NCBI GenBank assembly: GCA_041398825.1 | Contig: JAWKTX010000001.1 | Span: 1,023,775-1,087,774, forward strand | DNA: 64,000 bases | Source of the DNA: Planctomycetaceae bacterium | Lineage (GTDB): Bacteria; Planctomycetota; Planctomycetia; Planctomycetales; Planctomycetaceae | Reading direction: 5' to 3' | In this document: positions 19,288-28,001 of the stretch, piece after piece | Layout of the letters: every line of letters starts with the position of its first letter | Numbering within the stretch: position 1 is the stretch's first letter | Translations under genes and position numbers: made by a program | Notes under the pieces: model-generated | Databases searched by the model: none | What the model was told of the DNA's origin: nothing | The model's input: the letters and a program-made list of their open reading frames with translations, nothing else

Positions 19288-20352
19288 ATGGCCGAAGGAC
19301 AGGAACATAATGGGACAGAGGAACCAACAGAGCGGCATCGCGAGCGCGCTCGCGAGTCGGGAGACGTGGTTCAAAGTCATGACCTGAATGCCGCATTAAC
19401 TCTGCTGGTGGCCTGTGGGGCATTCATGATGTTTGGTCGATCACTGGGTATGCGTTTGATGGCGGCGATCCAGTTGTGGACGACGGATATTCCAGCCGAT
19501 GACTGGACCGAATGGCATATACGAACGACCGGGAAGTGGATGTCCTTTGAAGCTGTGGCACTCTTTGGTGGCGTTCTGCTGGCTGTGATGGCGACCGGAT
19601 TGCTGATCAGTTTTATGCAGGTCGGGTTTGTGATCTCAACGAAGTCCCTTGAGATCAAATGGGATCGGGTACTTCCTTCCAACGGATGGGGAAAGCTATG
19701 GTCACTGGAATCCGGAATTCGCGGTCTTCAGGGCTCTGCAAAAATGATTCTTCTGTCGCTGGGAACGCTTGTGTTGTTGTGGCTCAGGTTTGATCGGATC
19801 GCAAACTGTCAGTTCGATTCAGTTGGTCAGGTCGTTTCGTTTGCGTGGGATCTTGGGCTCACTATCGGAATAATGCTTGGTGGGCTTTCGCTCGCACTGG
19901 CCATGACTGACTACCTGATCAAATGGTTGAGGCATGAACAACGACTGAAAATGACTCGCGAGCAGCAGAAGGAAGAATCGAAGGACTCGAACGGGGATCC
20001 GCATGTTCGGGATGCCATGCGGAGAAAGCGTCGGGAATTAGCCCAACAGCAGTCAACGAAGAACGCGAAGAATGCGACGGTGGTCCTGACGAACCCAACG
20101 CATCTGGCAATTGCACTGCAATATGAAACGGGCCGTATGGCGGCTCCAAAGGTTGTTGCCAAGGGGGCCGGGGTTTTTGCGAAGAATATTGTTCGTATTG
20201 CCAGAGAGAACAACATTCCCGTGCTGGAACGGAAGCCACTGGCGCGAGCGCTGTTTGCATCTGCCGATGTTGGGCAGGACATACCATTCGAGTTCTTTCG
20301 TGCGGTGGCGGAAATTCTGTCGCAGATTTACCGAGCTCGTCAGGCCGCCTGA
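19288..20352 (+). CDS. flhB: Flagellar export switch protein FlhB
   Basis: The protein has 354 residues. A polar N-terminus (GTEEPTERHRERARESG) is followed by four membrane segments. The cytoplasmic domain contains the autocleavage motif N269-P-T-H272, followed by LAIALQYE. FlhB switches export specificity between rod/hook and filament substrates. The key Asn-Pro pair is intact, so self-cleavage is expected. After the stop come 93 bases holding a 14-base direct repeat, then motA. Confidence 0.96.
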   Translation: MAEGQEHNGTEEPTERHRERARESGDVVQSHDLNAALTLLVACGAFMMFGRSLGMRLMAAIQLWTTDIPADDWTEWHIRTTGKWMSFEAVALFGGVLLAVMATGLLISFMQVGFVISTKSLEIKWDRVLPSNGWGKLWSLESGIRGLQGSAKMILLSLGTLVLLWLRFDRIANCQFDSVGQVVSFAWDLGLTIGIMLGGLSLALAMTDYLIKWLRHEQRLKMTREQQKEESKDSNGDPHVRDAMRRKRRELAQQQSTKNAKNATVVLTNPTHLAIALQYETGRMAAPKVVAKGAGVFAKNIVRIARENNIPVLERKPLARALFASADVGQDIPFEFFRAVAEILSQIYRARQAA

Positions 20353-20370
20353 TACTGAAGAACATGACTG

Positions 20371-20398
20371 AAAACACAATACAGAAAACACAATACAG
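20371..20398 (+). repeat. 14-bp tandem duplication between flhB and motA
   Basis: The unit aaaacacaatacag occurs twice in a row. It lies just upstream of the motA ribosome-binding region (caggagacaggagaaggg). Confidence 0.85.
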
Positions 20399-20445
20399 AG
20401 TCGCGATGTGGTGAGCAGATCACTGCAGGAGACAGGAGAAGGGAC

Positions 20446-21228
20446 ATGGATAAGGCAACAGTAATTGGATTGGTTCTCGGAGTGGGGCTTGTCCTTGGAT
20501 CCATTGCGATTGGCGGCGGCGGATTGATGCCGTTTGTCGATGTGCCGTCGTTGATGATTACGGTTGGAGGTTCGATCGCGGCCATCCTGATTAACTTTCC
20601 CATGGGGAAGGTGTTGAGTGTGTTTTCTGTCTTTAAGAACTGCTTCCTGTGGTCGCTTCCAACTCCACCTGAGGTGATTGAACAGTTCAAGAAATTTGCG
20701 ACGACTGCCCGCCGCGACGGCCTGCTTGCTCTTGAAAACGATATGGGAGAAGTCGATGACACATTCCTGAAACGAGGGCTCGAACTGGTCGTTGGTGGCA
20801 GTTCTCGTGAAGAGCTTGTCGCGAATCTTGAAACAGAAGTTGCCTATGTGGAGCAGCGCCATCAAACGGGGAAGAAGATCGTTGACGCGATCGCCGCCGC
20901 CGCACCAGCATTCGGAATGATCGGGACCCTGATCGGTCTGGTACAGATGCTTCGTTCGCTGGATGACCCGAGCCAGATTGGTGGCGGTATGGCTGTTGCT
21001 CTTTTGACAACATTGTACGGAGCCGTCATCAGCAACCTGTTTTGTATCCCGCTCGCGGGCAAACTGGAGAGCCGAAGTCAGGAGGAAATGATGATTCGGG
21101 AGTTAATGATTTCCGGTCTGGTTTCTCTGATCGAAGGTCACGCCCCCAGGGCCGTGGAAGAGAAACTACTGGCCTTCTTATCACCGAAGAATCGCAGTAA
21201 TGGCGAGGCAAAAGCCCAGGCCGCCTAG
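20446..21228 (+). CDS. motA: Flagellar motor stator protein MotA
   Basis: The protein has 260 residues with four membrane segments: about 2-22, 34-53, 148-170 and 182-205. The signature PAFGMIGTLIGLVQMLRSLDDP and GGGMAVALLTTLYGAV are both present. MotA, with MotB, conducts ions (H+ or Na+) to drive the rotor. A strong purine-rich ribosome-binding site (ggagacaggagaaggg) lies upstream. The TAG stop is the first part of a dispersed repeat element. Confidence 0.95.
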   Translation: MDKATVIGLVLGVGLVLGSIAIGGGGLMPFVDVPSLMITVGGSIAAILINFPMGKVLSVFSVFKNCFLWSLPTPPEVIEQFKKFATTARRDGLLALENDMGEVDDTFLKRGLELVVGGSSREELVANLETEVAYVEQRHQTGKKIVDAIAAAAPAFGMIGTLIGLVQMLRSLDDPSQIGGGMAVALLTTLYGAVISNLFCIPLAGKLESRSQEEMMIRELMISGLVSLIEGHAPRAVEEKLLAFLSPKNRSNGEAKAQAA

Positions 21229-21333
21229 CAGCCTGTTGAACAACAGGACTGGCTCGAGCAGGAGACCTCAAAACACGATGGTTTCCAGTCATCCTCCGTG
21301 CCGGTCCTGGTTTTTCAACGGACAGCCAGCAGG
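21225..21333 (+). repeat. Dispersed ~100-bp inverted-end repeat, copy 2
   Basis: It begins on the motA stop codon (ctagcagcctgttgaa) and ends near gtttttcaacggacagc. The left arm (ggactggctcgagcaggaga) pairs imperfectly with the right arm, and the outer ends pair over about 15 bases. Its reverse strand would encode an RSPARASPVVQQA peptide, which recurs in copy 4. Confidence 0.88.
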
Positions 21334-21368
21334 TCGGTTGTTTGAGCTTTGGCATAACCGGAAAGTGA

Positions 21369-22028
21369 ATGGTCATGGGAAAGAAATGTTCCTGCCCTCC
21401 GCAACCCGCTGAGGTACCAAAGTGGTTCATGACTTACAGCGACGTCATTACGCTGCTGATGACCTTCTTTATTCTGTTGCTGACGTTTGCGTCCAGCGAA
21501 CCGGAAAGTTTCGAAAGAATGCAGGTGGCGGTGTTCGGTGGCGGGGGGGCGACTGGTTTTGCAGGCGATCCACCGAATACCAAAGAAAGTGATACGCTTG
21601 TTGTGAGGTATCGCCCGAATTCTGCCCGAATGACACAACGCGGTGCGGAAGCTGCACCTATGGAGACCGACCCTGTAACCGAATCCGTGGCAAAGGGGCT
21701 CGAAGCACTCGCACAGCATGATGAACTGGTTTCGGCAGAACGAGTCAGCACGAATGCTTCGCTTCAATTGCTTCGTGACAGCAGCGGTCTGTTGACAGCG
21801 CATGCACAACAATTGCTTCGCATGCTGGCAGTCCAGTTGCGGGGTCTACCCATGACGGTGGAGTTTCGTGTTTCAGAAAAGCAGGACGTGGATTTCGCCG
21901 TCCAGATGGCCCGTTACATCATGGAGACACAACAGGTCCCGCATGGTCGCATTCTTGTAAGTGTCGGTGGCGAAGGCGCGGTGCCGAAAGGCAACATGAA
22001 GATGGTCCTGACGCGAACTGAAATGTAG
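21369..22028 (+). CDS. MotB-like stator protein 1
   Basis: The protein has 219 residues, with a possible alternative ATG two codons later. After a short Cys-containing N-terminus (KKCSCPPQ) comes the single membrane segment with the conserved ion-binding Asp (TYSDVITLLMTFFILLLTF), the hallmark of MotB. The C-terminal part is shorter and more divergent than a usual OmpA/MotB peptidoglycan-binding domain, and the usual NxxLSxxRA motif is not recognisable. It follows motA and is followed 10 bases later by a second MotB-like gene. It probably pairs with MotA or with the second protein. Confidence 0.85.
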   Translation: MVMGKKCSCPPQPAEVPKWFMTYSDVITLLMTFFILLLTFASSEPESFERMQVAVFGGGGATGFAGDPPNTKESDTLVVRYRPNSARMTQRGAEAAPMETDPVTESVAKGLEALAQHDELVSAERVSTNASLQLLRDSSGLLTAHAQQLLRMLAVQLRGLPMTVEFRVSEKQDVDFAVQMARYIMETQQVPHGRILVSVGGEGAVPKGNMKMVLTRTEM

Positions 22029-22038
22029 GAGATGTCAG

Positions 22039-22776
22039 ATGGGGAAATGCAAATGTCCTCCCGTCGGCCCGAACATGAGTTACCTGGTTTCATTCGGGGA
22101 CTGCATGACTGCGCTGCTGGCGTTCTTTATTGTGTTGAATTCGCTGGCCGAAGAACAGACCGGCGCGAATCTGCACGCCGGAACGGGGTCTTTTATTAAA
22201 GCCCTGGAATCGCATGGCGTTCCGGGATTGTATGAATCCGGGCGTTCGCAGAATGCATTTCAGGGGGTCGATTCCGCACCGCTGTATATGGTGGAGGATC
22301 CGGAGAAGCGTCCACCGGATCCGAACGGAGCCGGGCCGGACGATACAGAAGAACGCGGCCGGGTCACCGATCGGCAGAAAGATGATTTCCATCGATTTCT
22401 GCAGGAGATTCGAAGGCTGAACAAGCTGGAAGGCCAACCCAATATTGAGGGCGAAGTCAGCTTTGACATTCTCGGTAAAATGCCATCAGAAGGTTCGCCA
22501 CTGACACCAGCCATGAAGGAAACACTAAACAGCATTGGTCCGATGCTGAGACAGGCTGACTATGCAATTGAACTGACGGTCTGGGCGACAACTCCCTCAC
22601 AGACGGCCTGGACACGTGCAGTGGAGCAATCGGATCGCTTAAGACAGGATGCAGCACGCTACCTTCGGCTGACGCCTGAACAGCAGGCGCGGTTCACAGC
22701 AGTGGGACGAACATGGATTGATGGTGAAATCAAACGCCCCGCTGCCTCGGTCACTCTGCGCAAGCTGGAATTGTGA
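22039..22776 (+). CDS. MotB-like stator protein 2
   Basis: The protein has 245 residues and starts with KCKCPP, like its neighbour. The membrane segment SFGDCMTALLAFFIVLN keeps the Asp expected of MotB. The periplasmic part (residues 45-245) has an OmpA-like layout near the end (SDRLRQDAARYLR, VGRTWIDGEIKRPAA). It is last in the flagellar operon and convergent with the next gene, 26 bases away. The two MotB-type proteins differ strongly outside the membrane helix, so this is not a recent duplication. Confidence 0.82.
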   Translation: MGKCKCPPVGPNMSYLVSFGDCMTALLAFFIVLNSLAEEQTGANLHAGTGSFIKALESHGVPGLYESGRSQNAFQGVDSAPLYMVEDPEKRPPDPNGAGPDDTEERGRVTDRQKDDFHRFLQEIRRLNKLEGQPNIEGEVSFDILGKMPSEGSPLTPAMKETLNSIGPMLRQADYAIELTVWATTPSQTAWTRAVEQSDRLRQDAARYLRLTPEQQARFTAVGRTWIDGEIKRPAASVTLRKLEL

Positions 22777-22802
22777 TAGAAGAGAACAGGAAGGATGGAA
22801 TC

Positions 22803-25190
22803 TCACAGCCTGAACCGGAACGTTTCCAGAAAGTATCGCCAGAGCCATTGTCCTGCTGATCTGTTCGAGACGAGGAATCTTGCATTGCCTCGCATACCAG
22901 GTCGCATCAGCACACCGTCTGTGCGGATGTCGTCCTGATCAAAATCAAGATGAACTGTCGCTCGATAAGCGGGACTCGCCAGTTTTTCTTTTCCCTGCTG
23001 GTCGGCGACCGTGCCGAGGGGCCCCTGAAATCGCGTGGTCAATGCTTCAGGTGCAACCAATTCGCCTTTCGGGGAGACCTGGTTGACCCTGGAAACGTAT
23101 GTCACGTCAGCCAGATGATCAAGCCGCACTTCAATATCCATTTCGTCTCTTAATTCGTCGCGGTCACTTTGGTCGATGAAGAGTACGGCCTGAATCTTAT
23201 CGGACGGTGCTATTGACAGGATCTCCTGCCCTGCTTCAACGAAACAGCCTTCATTTCGCAGGTCCAGTGGTGTCCCATACCACCGTTCCAGCTTTGTGGG
23301 ATCAATCTCGTCGCGTGGGGCTTCGGGTAGTCGAGGTGCAGCGACGACTTTTCCACTGATGGACGCCCGGATGATCCTTCCAAGATTCAGGCGGCTCAGT
23401 TCTTCGATTCGTTCCTGAAGCTGCATGGCTTCGAAGAGGGCTTCATCCCGGTGGACACCGTCGTCGTTGGCCTGGTACTGGTTTACCTCCAGTGTTCGGA
23501 CAATCCAGTTTTGGGTTGCCTGAATCAGTTCATCACGGTTCCGGATATCGATGGAATCTTCAACGATTGCCAGAACATCTCCCTCTTCCACAATTTGACC
23601 ATTGACAGCGGCTGCTGGATATTCCTCCGGCGTCGGAAGGTTCTTTGTGAGGGAAATTGACGACGGATCGATGCGATTCTGGAACGGTATTCCCTGACTT
23701 CGAGCAAATTCTTCTGCGTTCTTCAGATCCTGGTACCGCTTTCGATATTCATCGGGCAGGACGAGTCGACCACTGAATGGTGATGTGACGGTGACAACTC
23801 CCTGAGGCTCCAGAACCAGGGGAGCTTCCAGATGCCAGGGGATTTTTACCGCGAGTGCCGCCCAGACAGCGACCGCCAGAATGGAAAGGCTGATGGCAAT
23901 CTTTGGTTTACTCATGGGTTCCATCCGGGGCGTTGCAACAATCTGATAGATGTTTCGAAACATGGCGAAGACAATTCCCGCCATACTAAACAGCATCAGC
24001 GTGATGCCAATACTTTGCAGGTCATACGGTTTCAGGACGGTGTATAAAAAGGTGCTGATTGATACCAGAATCACCCAGCGATACAGCCAGGCAGCAATGG
24101 CATAAGTGACAAACCACGCCTTTCCGGTTTCGGGCATAAATGGATCGGGCCGGGATTCTATACCAAGGCAATACCAGCTGAATGCCTCGCGCAGCAGCTT
24201 GTCTGATTTCTGCCGAAGGTTCGGTATCTCCAGAAAGTCACTCATCATGTAGTAACCATCGAATCTCATCAATGGATTTGCATTAAAGATGACTGTGGTG
24301 ATGGTGGTGACAAAGAACGTATTCAGGGCCAGATGGTGCAGCAGTCCTGGTTTACTGAACCACCAGATATAGATGGCAACTGCAGATATGATGACTTCGA
24401 TGTACATACCTGCCGCGCCGATGATGATGCGGTGCCACTTGTTCCGCATCATCCAGGAATCTGTCACGTCACAATAAAGGCACGGGCTGAAGACCAGCAG
24501 CATGATGCCCATTTCATGGCATTCGCCGCCAAAGTGAGTGCAACTGAGCCCGTGACCGAATTCGTGGATGATTTTCGCCAGGGCCATGGTAACCCAAAGG
24601 TAGATCAGATTCGGCCAGCCAAAGAAACTCTGGAATTCCGGGAGGCGTCCACGGAACTGGTCGAGATTTGCTCCCAGAAGCAACCAGGCACTGCAAACAA
24701 AGATCATGCAGATCCAGAAGGCCGCCGGATGAAAGATCCAGCGAAGGAAGGGGTACATGAATCGAAGAGTGCGTTCGGGGTCCCAACCGGGCAGACGCAA
24801 ATAAAGCAGACTCATCAGCGTCTGTTTGATTTTCTCACGGCGCGTTTTGGTCCTTTCGCGAACGACGGCAGCACCCTGCCCCGGTCGGTTACTGACCACC
24901 AGCCCCTTTTTGTGGAGATCCGTGATCAGCTGCTGGATATCGCTTAAAGTGACCTGAAGTGTTGGGAATTCCAGCTTCAGGTCATCCCGAACCTGTTCCA
25001 GGCTGCGTTCTCCGTCGAGCAGTTCCAGAATTCTGTACTGCTCCACCTGCAGTCGATGATATTTCAAAGCGACCGGGTCTTTGATCACCTGATATCCGAC
25101 ACCCAGATAGTCAATCCGGGCAACCTGAAGGTCGGCTCGCTTCTTCAGGGGGATCGGGCGTTCGTTGGATGCGACAGTGCTGGAACTCAT
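22803..25190 (-). CDS. PqqD-like / M50 site-2 protease / HlyD-type fusion membrane protein
   Basis: The protein has 795 residues. Residues 25-100 look like a PqqD/winged-helix substrate-recognition module (LEQYRILELLDGERSLEQV type). A polytopic membrane region with the zinc motif H209-E-F-G-H213 follows, with a later NPLMRFDGYYM loop supplying the third ligand: an intact M50 site-2 protease core. After about residue 470 comes a biotinyl-lipoyl/HlyD-like adaptor region (VVTVTSPFSGRLV, then GKVVAAPRLPE, then the beta-barrel). It overlaps no gene, and a periplasmic adaptor gene lies 73 bases upstream in the same direction. The family is known in planctomycetes as a putative peptide-processing exporter; the substrate is unknown. 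Confidence 0.9.
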   Translation of the reverse strand: MSSSTVASNERPIPLKKRADLQVARIDYLGVGYQVIKDPVALKYHRLQVEQYRILELLDGERSLEQVRDDLKLEFPTLQVTLSDIQQLITDLHKKGLVVSNRPGQGAAVVRERTKTRREKIKQTLMSLLYLRLPGWDPERTLRFMYPFLRWIFHPAAFWICMIFVCSAWLLLGANLDQFRGRLPEFQSFFGWPNLIYLWVTMALAKIIHEFGHGLSCTHFGGECHEMGIMLLVFSPCLYCDVTDSWMMRNKWHRIIIGAAGMYIEVIISAVAIYIWWFSKPGLLHHLALNTFFVTTITTVIFNANPLMRFDGYYMMSDFLEIPNLRQKSDKLLREAFSWYCLGIESRPDPFMPETGKAWFVTYAIAAWLYRWVILVSISTFLYTVLKPYDLQSIGITLMLFSMAGIVFAMFRNIYQIVATPRMEPMSKPKIAISLSILAVAVWAALAVKIPWHLEAPLVLEPQGVVTVTSPFSGRLVLPDEYRKRYQDLKNAEEFARSQGIPFQNRIDPSSISLTKNLPTPEEYPAAAVNGQIVEEGDVLAIVEDSIDIRNRDELIQATQNWIVRTLEVNQYQANDDGVHRDEALFEAMQLQERIEELSRLNLGRIIRASISGKVVAAPRLPEAPRDEIDPTKLERWYGTPLDLRNEGCFVEAGQEILSIAPSDKIQAVLFIDQSDRDELRDEMDIEVRLDHLADVTYVSRVNQVSPKGELVAPEALTTRFQGPLGTVADQQGKEKLASPAYRATVHLDFDQDDIRTDGVLMRPGMRGNARFLVSNRSAGQWLWRYFLETFRFRL

Positions 25191-25263
25191 TTGCCACAGA
25201 GGCTTTCAGCGTTCGGCGATGGATAGAACAAGAATCAATTCTTTGAGGACGCAACCGGCGCTT

Positions 25264-26280
25264 CTATTTGTGAATGACAACGGCGGTCATCCCTATCCCT
25301 TCCAGAAGCAGGTATCGCCCTTCATTGTCCGTCCTGTTGGGGACATTGACATACACCTCAATTTTCGGGGCACCTTCCTGCGTGAGCCGTGGCAGGATAT
25401 GGGTGACCTGTCCGACAAATCGCTCTCCGCGGAGAGATGATGCACGTCCGGGAACTGCTGCTGCTTCCGCGAAATTCTCCGGTGTGGCACTGCTTTGTAC
25501 AGGTGAGGCACTGCCACCGCCTGGGAACTGGGACAGAATTCCACCGTTTGTTTGTGGATTCGGTACCGGAGAAGGTGCTGTCGGATTTGCCGCGTGCCCG
25601 GTTGCCGTGAGCTCGACTTCGTCACCGACGGAGATGCTTCCAAAGTAGGACTGGTCGATATCCAGGACGGCTCGAACAACAGACAAGTCTGCAACAGTCA
25701 GCACTGGGTCACCCTGCCGCACGGCCTGTCCCGGGAAGCAATGAACTTTCGTCACAACTCCATTGATCGGAGCTTCCACTGTGTACTGCTTGAGTTCCAC
25801 TCGCTTTGTTTCGGCCTCCAGGCCAAGAATGGTTTTTTCTTCGGATGCCTTTGCGAGCTGGGCTGCGGCCTTGTCGACTTCCAGTTTCGCACGCCGGATT
25901 TCTGTTTCAGTAAAGGTTCCGGGAGACTGTTGATTGGCCGACTCCTGAACCTCGAGGTCCGCTTCGGCTGAAGCCTGAGCGATTTTAGCGAAGTCAATTT
26001 CTGTGGTCGACGCCGCTTTCTTTTCCAGATGGGCGAGCTGTGCCTGTATTAGCTCGTCGTCCAATCGAATCACGATATCACCGATGCGGACCATCCGACC
26101 TTCTTCAACCGGATTCACGAAAGTCAGGTGACCGGGGATCTGGGTCGAAAGAGGGATCTCCTTGAGAATGCGGATCGAGCAGTTGTGGGCGGGCACACGT
26201 TGCTGCCCCGTCGCATCCGGTGCGGCGATGCTGGCTATCGCGCCGGCAATCGCAAGCGTAATGGCGAAACGAACCTGCAT
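25264..26280 (-). CDS. HlyD/RND-type periplasmic adaptor protein
   Basis: The protein has 338 residues from the ATG at 26280, which has AAGGA 7 bases upstream. The open frame extends 10 codons further, to 26310. There is an N-terminal signal peptide (MQVRFAITLAIAGAIASIAA). The membrane-fusion layout is two lipoyl half-motifs (GHLTFVNPVEEGRMVRIGD and TVEAPINGVVTKVHCFPG) flanking a helical hairpin, then a beta-barrel with a Pro/Ser/Gly-rich insert. It probably works with the preceding-strand M50/HlyD fusion protein, which lies 73 bases downstream on the same strand, as a two-part export or envelope system. Confidence 0.9.
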   Translation of the reverse strand: MQVRFAITLAIAGAIASIAAPDATGQQRVPAHNCSIRILKEIPLSTQIPGHLTFVNPVEEGRMVRIGDIVIRLDDELIQAQLAHLEKKAASTTEIDFAKIAQASAEADLEVQESANQQSPGTFTETEIRRAKLEVDKAAAQLAKASEEKTILGLEAETKRVELKQYTVEAPINGVVTKVHCFPGQAVRQGDPVLTVADLSVVRAVLDIDQSYFGSISVGDEVELTATGHAANPTAPSPVPNPQTNGGILSQFPGGGSASPVQSSATPENFAEAAAVPGRASSLRGERFVGQVTHILPRLTQEGAPKIEVYVNVPNRTDNEGRYLLLEGIGMTAVVIHK

Positions 26281-26365
26281 TGTCAGTCCTTTCGGGCGGT
26301 TATCGCCCATGAGTTATCTTTGAGCCATTTCGTGGCTGAATTTCTATTCATCGTACAATCGACTG

Positions 26366-27127
26366 TCAGTCAACCAGCACGACGACACAGGAGATGTTAT
26401 CCCGTGACCCGCCTTCCTGGGCAGCAGCGACAACGGTCTCTGCAATTGCCTGAGGGTCATCTGATGATTGCAGCAATTCAGCAATCTTGTCGTCTGGTAT
26501 TCCGTCTGTTACGCCGTCCGAACACAGGAGGAACCGGTCGCCAGGCTGTGGAGTGATCTCTGCCGCATTCGAGCCCGCAGAGCCATCTCGAGTCCCGAGA
26601 TAACGGTACAGAACATTACGGTATCGATGCGTTCTGGCCTCAGTGGCCGAGATTGTACCTGCTTCAATCAACGCCTGTGTCAAAGAATGGTCCGTCGTAA
26701 TCTGCTTCAGCTTTCCCGCACGCAGTTCGTAGGCGCGGCTGTCGCCTATGCCACCCACGAAAAATTGATTGCCTGCTTTCACCAGAAAAACAACCGTCGT
26801 CCCCATGTTGCGATAGCTTGGGTTAACCTCGCTGAGTGCCATAATTTCGGAGTTGGCGTGATGAATGGACTGATCGATCGCATCTACTATTCCAGCGCTT
26901 TCTCCGCCGGAAAAATCGACCAGTTGCAACAGCTTCTGCGGTATCAGTTCGACCGCGAGCGCGCTGGCTTTTTCGCCGGCACTTTGGCCGCCCATGCCAT
27001 CGGCGACGATGACAAAGCGATGCTCTTCGTCAACGACCAGGCTGTCTTCGTTGTTCTCACGAAAATTGCCTGTAATGCTGACCTGACCAGTCCTGATTGA
27101 AACCATCTGTATGCTCGCCGGCGACAT
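26366..27127 (-). CDS. PP2C-type protein Ser/Thr phosphatase
   Basis: The protein has 253 residues. The PPM/PP2C metal motifs are visible in order: R/E-NNEDS (ENNEDSLVV), VADGMGGQSAGE, VGGIGDSRAYEL and the C-terminal LLCSDGVTD plus GGSRDNISCVVV. These Asp residues bind the catalytic metal pair. It is a soluble enzyme expected to dephosphorylate Ser/Thr residues, opposite Hanks-type kinases, which are abundant in planctomycetes; none is in this window. It starts at 27127 (GAGGGCGA upstream), with an alternative Met at 27106. Confidence 0.96.
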   Translation of the reverse strand: MSPASIQMVSIRTGQVSITGNFRENNEDSLVVDEEHRFVIVADGMGGQSAGEKASALAVELIPQKLLQLVDFSGGESAGIVDAIDQSIHHANSEIMALSEVNPSYRNMGTTVVFLVKAGNQFFVGGIGDSRAYELRAGKLKQITTDHSLTQALIEAGTISATEARTHRYRNVLYRYLGTRDGSAGSNAAEITPQPGDRFLLCSDGVTDGIPDDKIAELLQSSDDPQAIAETVVAAAQEGGSRDNISCVVVLVD

Positions 27128-27215
27128 GTGAAGTCGCCCTCAAACCGAAAAGTAAAGATACAAAACACAGGTCAATGATACGGGATCTGGAAACAGGGGA
27201 AAACCTAAAAGCAGC

Positions 27216-27962
27216 TCACCGGACCGTTGCCCCGCATATTGTCTCGAAGACACTTTGAAGCCCCAGTGTCGTCGCACTGATCAGGAGTTCGCCCGCTTCG
27301 AATCCTGTGGTGGCCCCCAGCATTCTTGCCTGACTATCCACGAGTTTAAAGACCCGTTCCTTCCCCGGTGGAAATTGAGTCTTATAGCAGCGGATCGAAT
27401 CTAGCTTCGTTTCCAGTGTTTCGGAAATATCCGAAACGAATTCTCCCCCACCTTCCGGGCGGCTGAGATTCTGAAGTCCCAGTGGGTACCAAAGCTGTCG
27501 ATCAATTCGATGAACGGGCAATTCGTCGAAGTACTGATCCCACTTGGACAGTCGGGAATAGAAAATGGCCGCATCGGTGATTTGCATCGCCTGCCAGTGA
27601 TCCGGTGAAGCCAGTGGAGTCTTCTCTGCAATTCCGATGACCAGTCTTGGACGATAAATTCGGAAAATCTTGGCGAGATCAACTCTCGCTTCGAACGAAT
27701 CGAATAAGCGGCGATTGGGTAAATTGAGTGTGTGTCGAACGTGAACGCCCAACGCATCCGCGGCTTGTCTTGCCTCTTCAAGTCGGATCTGAGGATCGGG
27801 GCACAGGGGTGTGGGTTCACCGTCGGTGAGGTCAACGATGCCAACACGCTGTCCTTGCTGCACCATCCGCGCGAGCGTACCGCCACAGCCAATTTCCACG
27901 TCGTCCGGGTGAGCACCGACGGCGATGACATCGAGTGGTTCGGGAAGTTCCTGGTGTGACAT
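27216..27962 (-). CDS. PIG-L family N-acetylglucosaminyl deacetylase (BshB1-like)
   Basis: The protein has 248 residues. The zinc/catalytic motif AHPDDVEIGCGG is near the N-terminus, the SPDHWQA motif supplies the third zinc ligand, and DLTDGEPTP follows. The pattern is close to BshB1, which deacetylates GlcNAc-malate in bacillithiol synthesis. A bshA or bshC partner is not nearby, so the exact substrate is inferred. It lies 88 bases from the PP2C gene on the same strand. Confidence 0.88.
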   Translation of the reverse strand: MSHQELPEPLDVIAVGAHPDDVEIGCGGTLARMVQQGQRVGIVDLTDGEPTPLCPDPQIRLEEARQAADALGVHVRHTLNLPNRRLFDSFEARVDLAKIFRIYRPRLVIGIAEKTPLASPDHWQAMQITDAAIFYSRLSKWDQYFDELPVHRIDRQLWYPLGLQNLSRPEGGGEFVSDISETLETKLDSIRCYKTQFPPGKERVFKLVDSQARMLGATTGFEAGELLISATTLGLQSVFETICGATVR

Positions 27963-28001
27963 GATCGAGTGTCTTCCGGATCGGTTGTGACACGGCGTTT
28001 G

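Noticed and set aside
20371..20398. CRISPR-like direct repeats
   Set aside because: Only two adjacent 14-base units without spacers. No cas genes are in the window.
24333..24947. 204-codon + strand open frame inside the M50/HlyD gene
   Set aside because: It is an antisense shadow of a strongly supported gene.
26468..27100. 210-codon + strand open frame opposite the PP2C gene
   Set aside because: Antisense shadow; the PP2C motifs on the other strand are complete.
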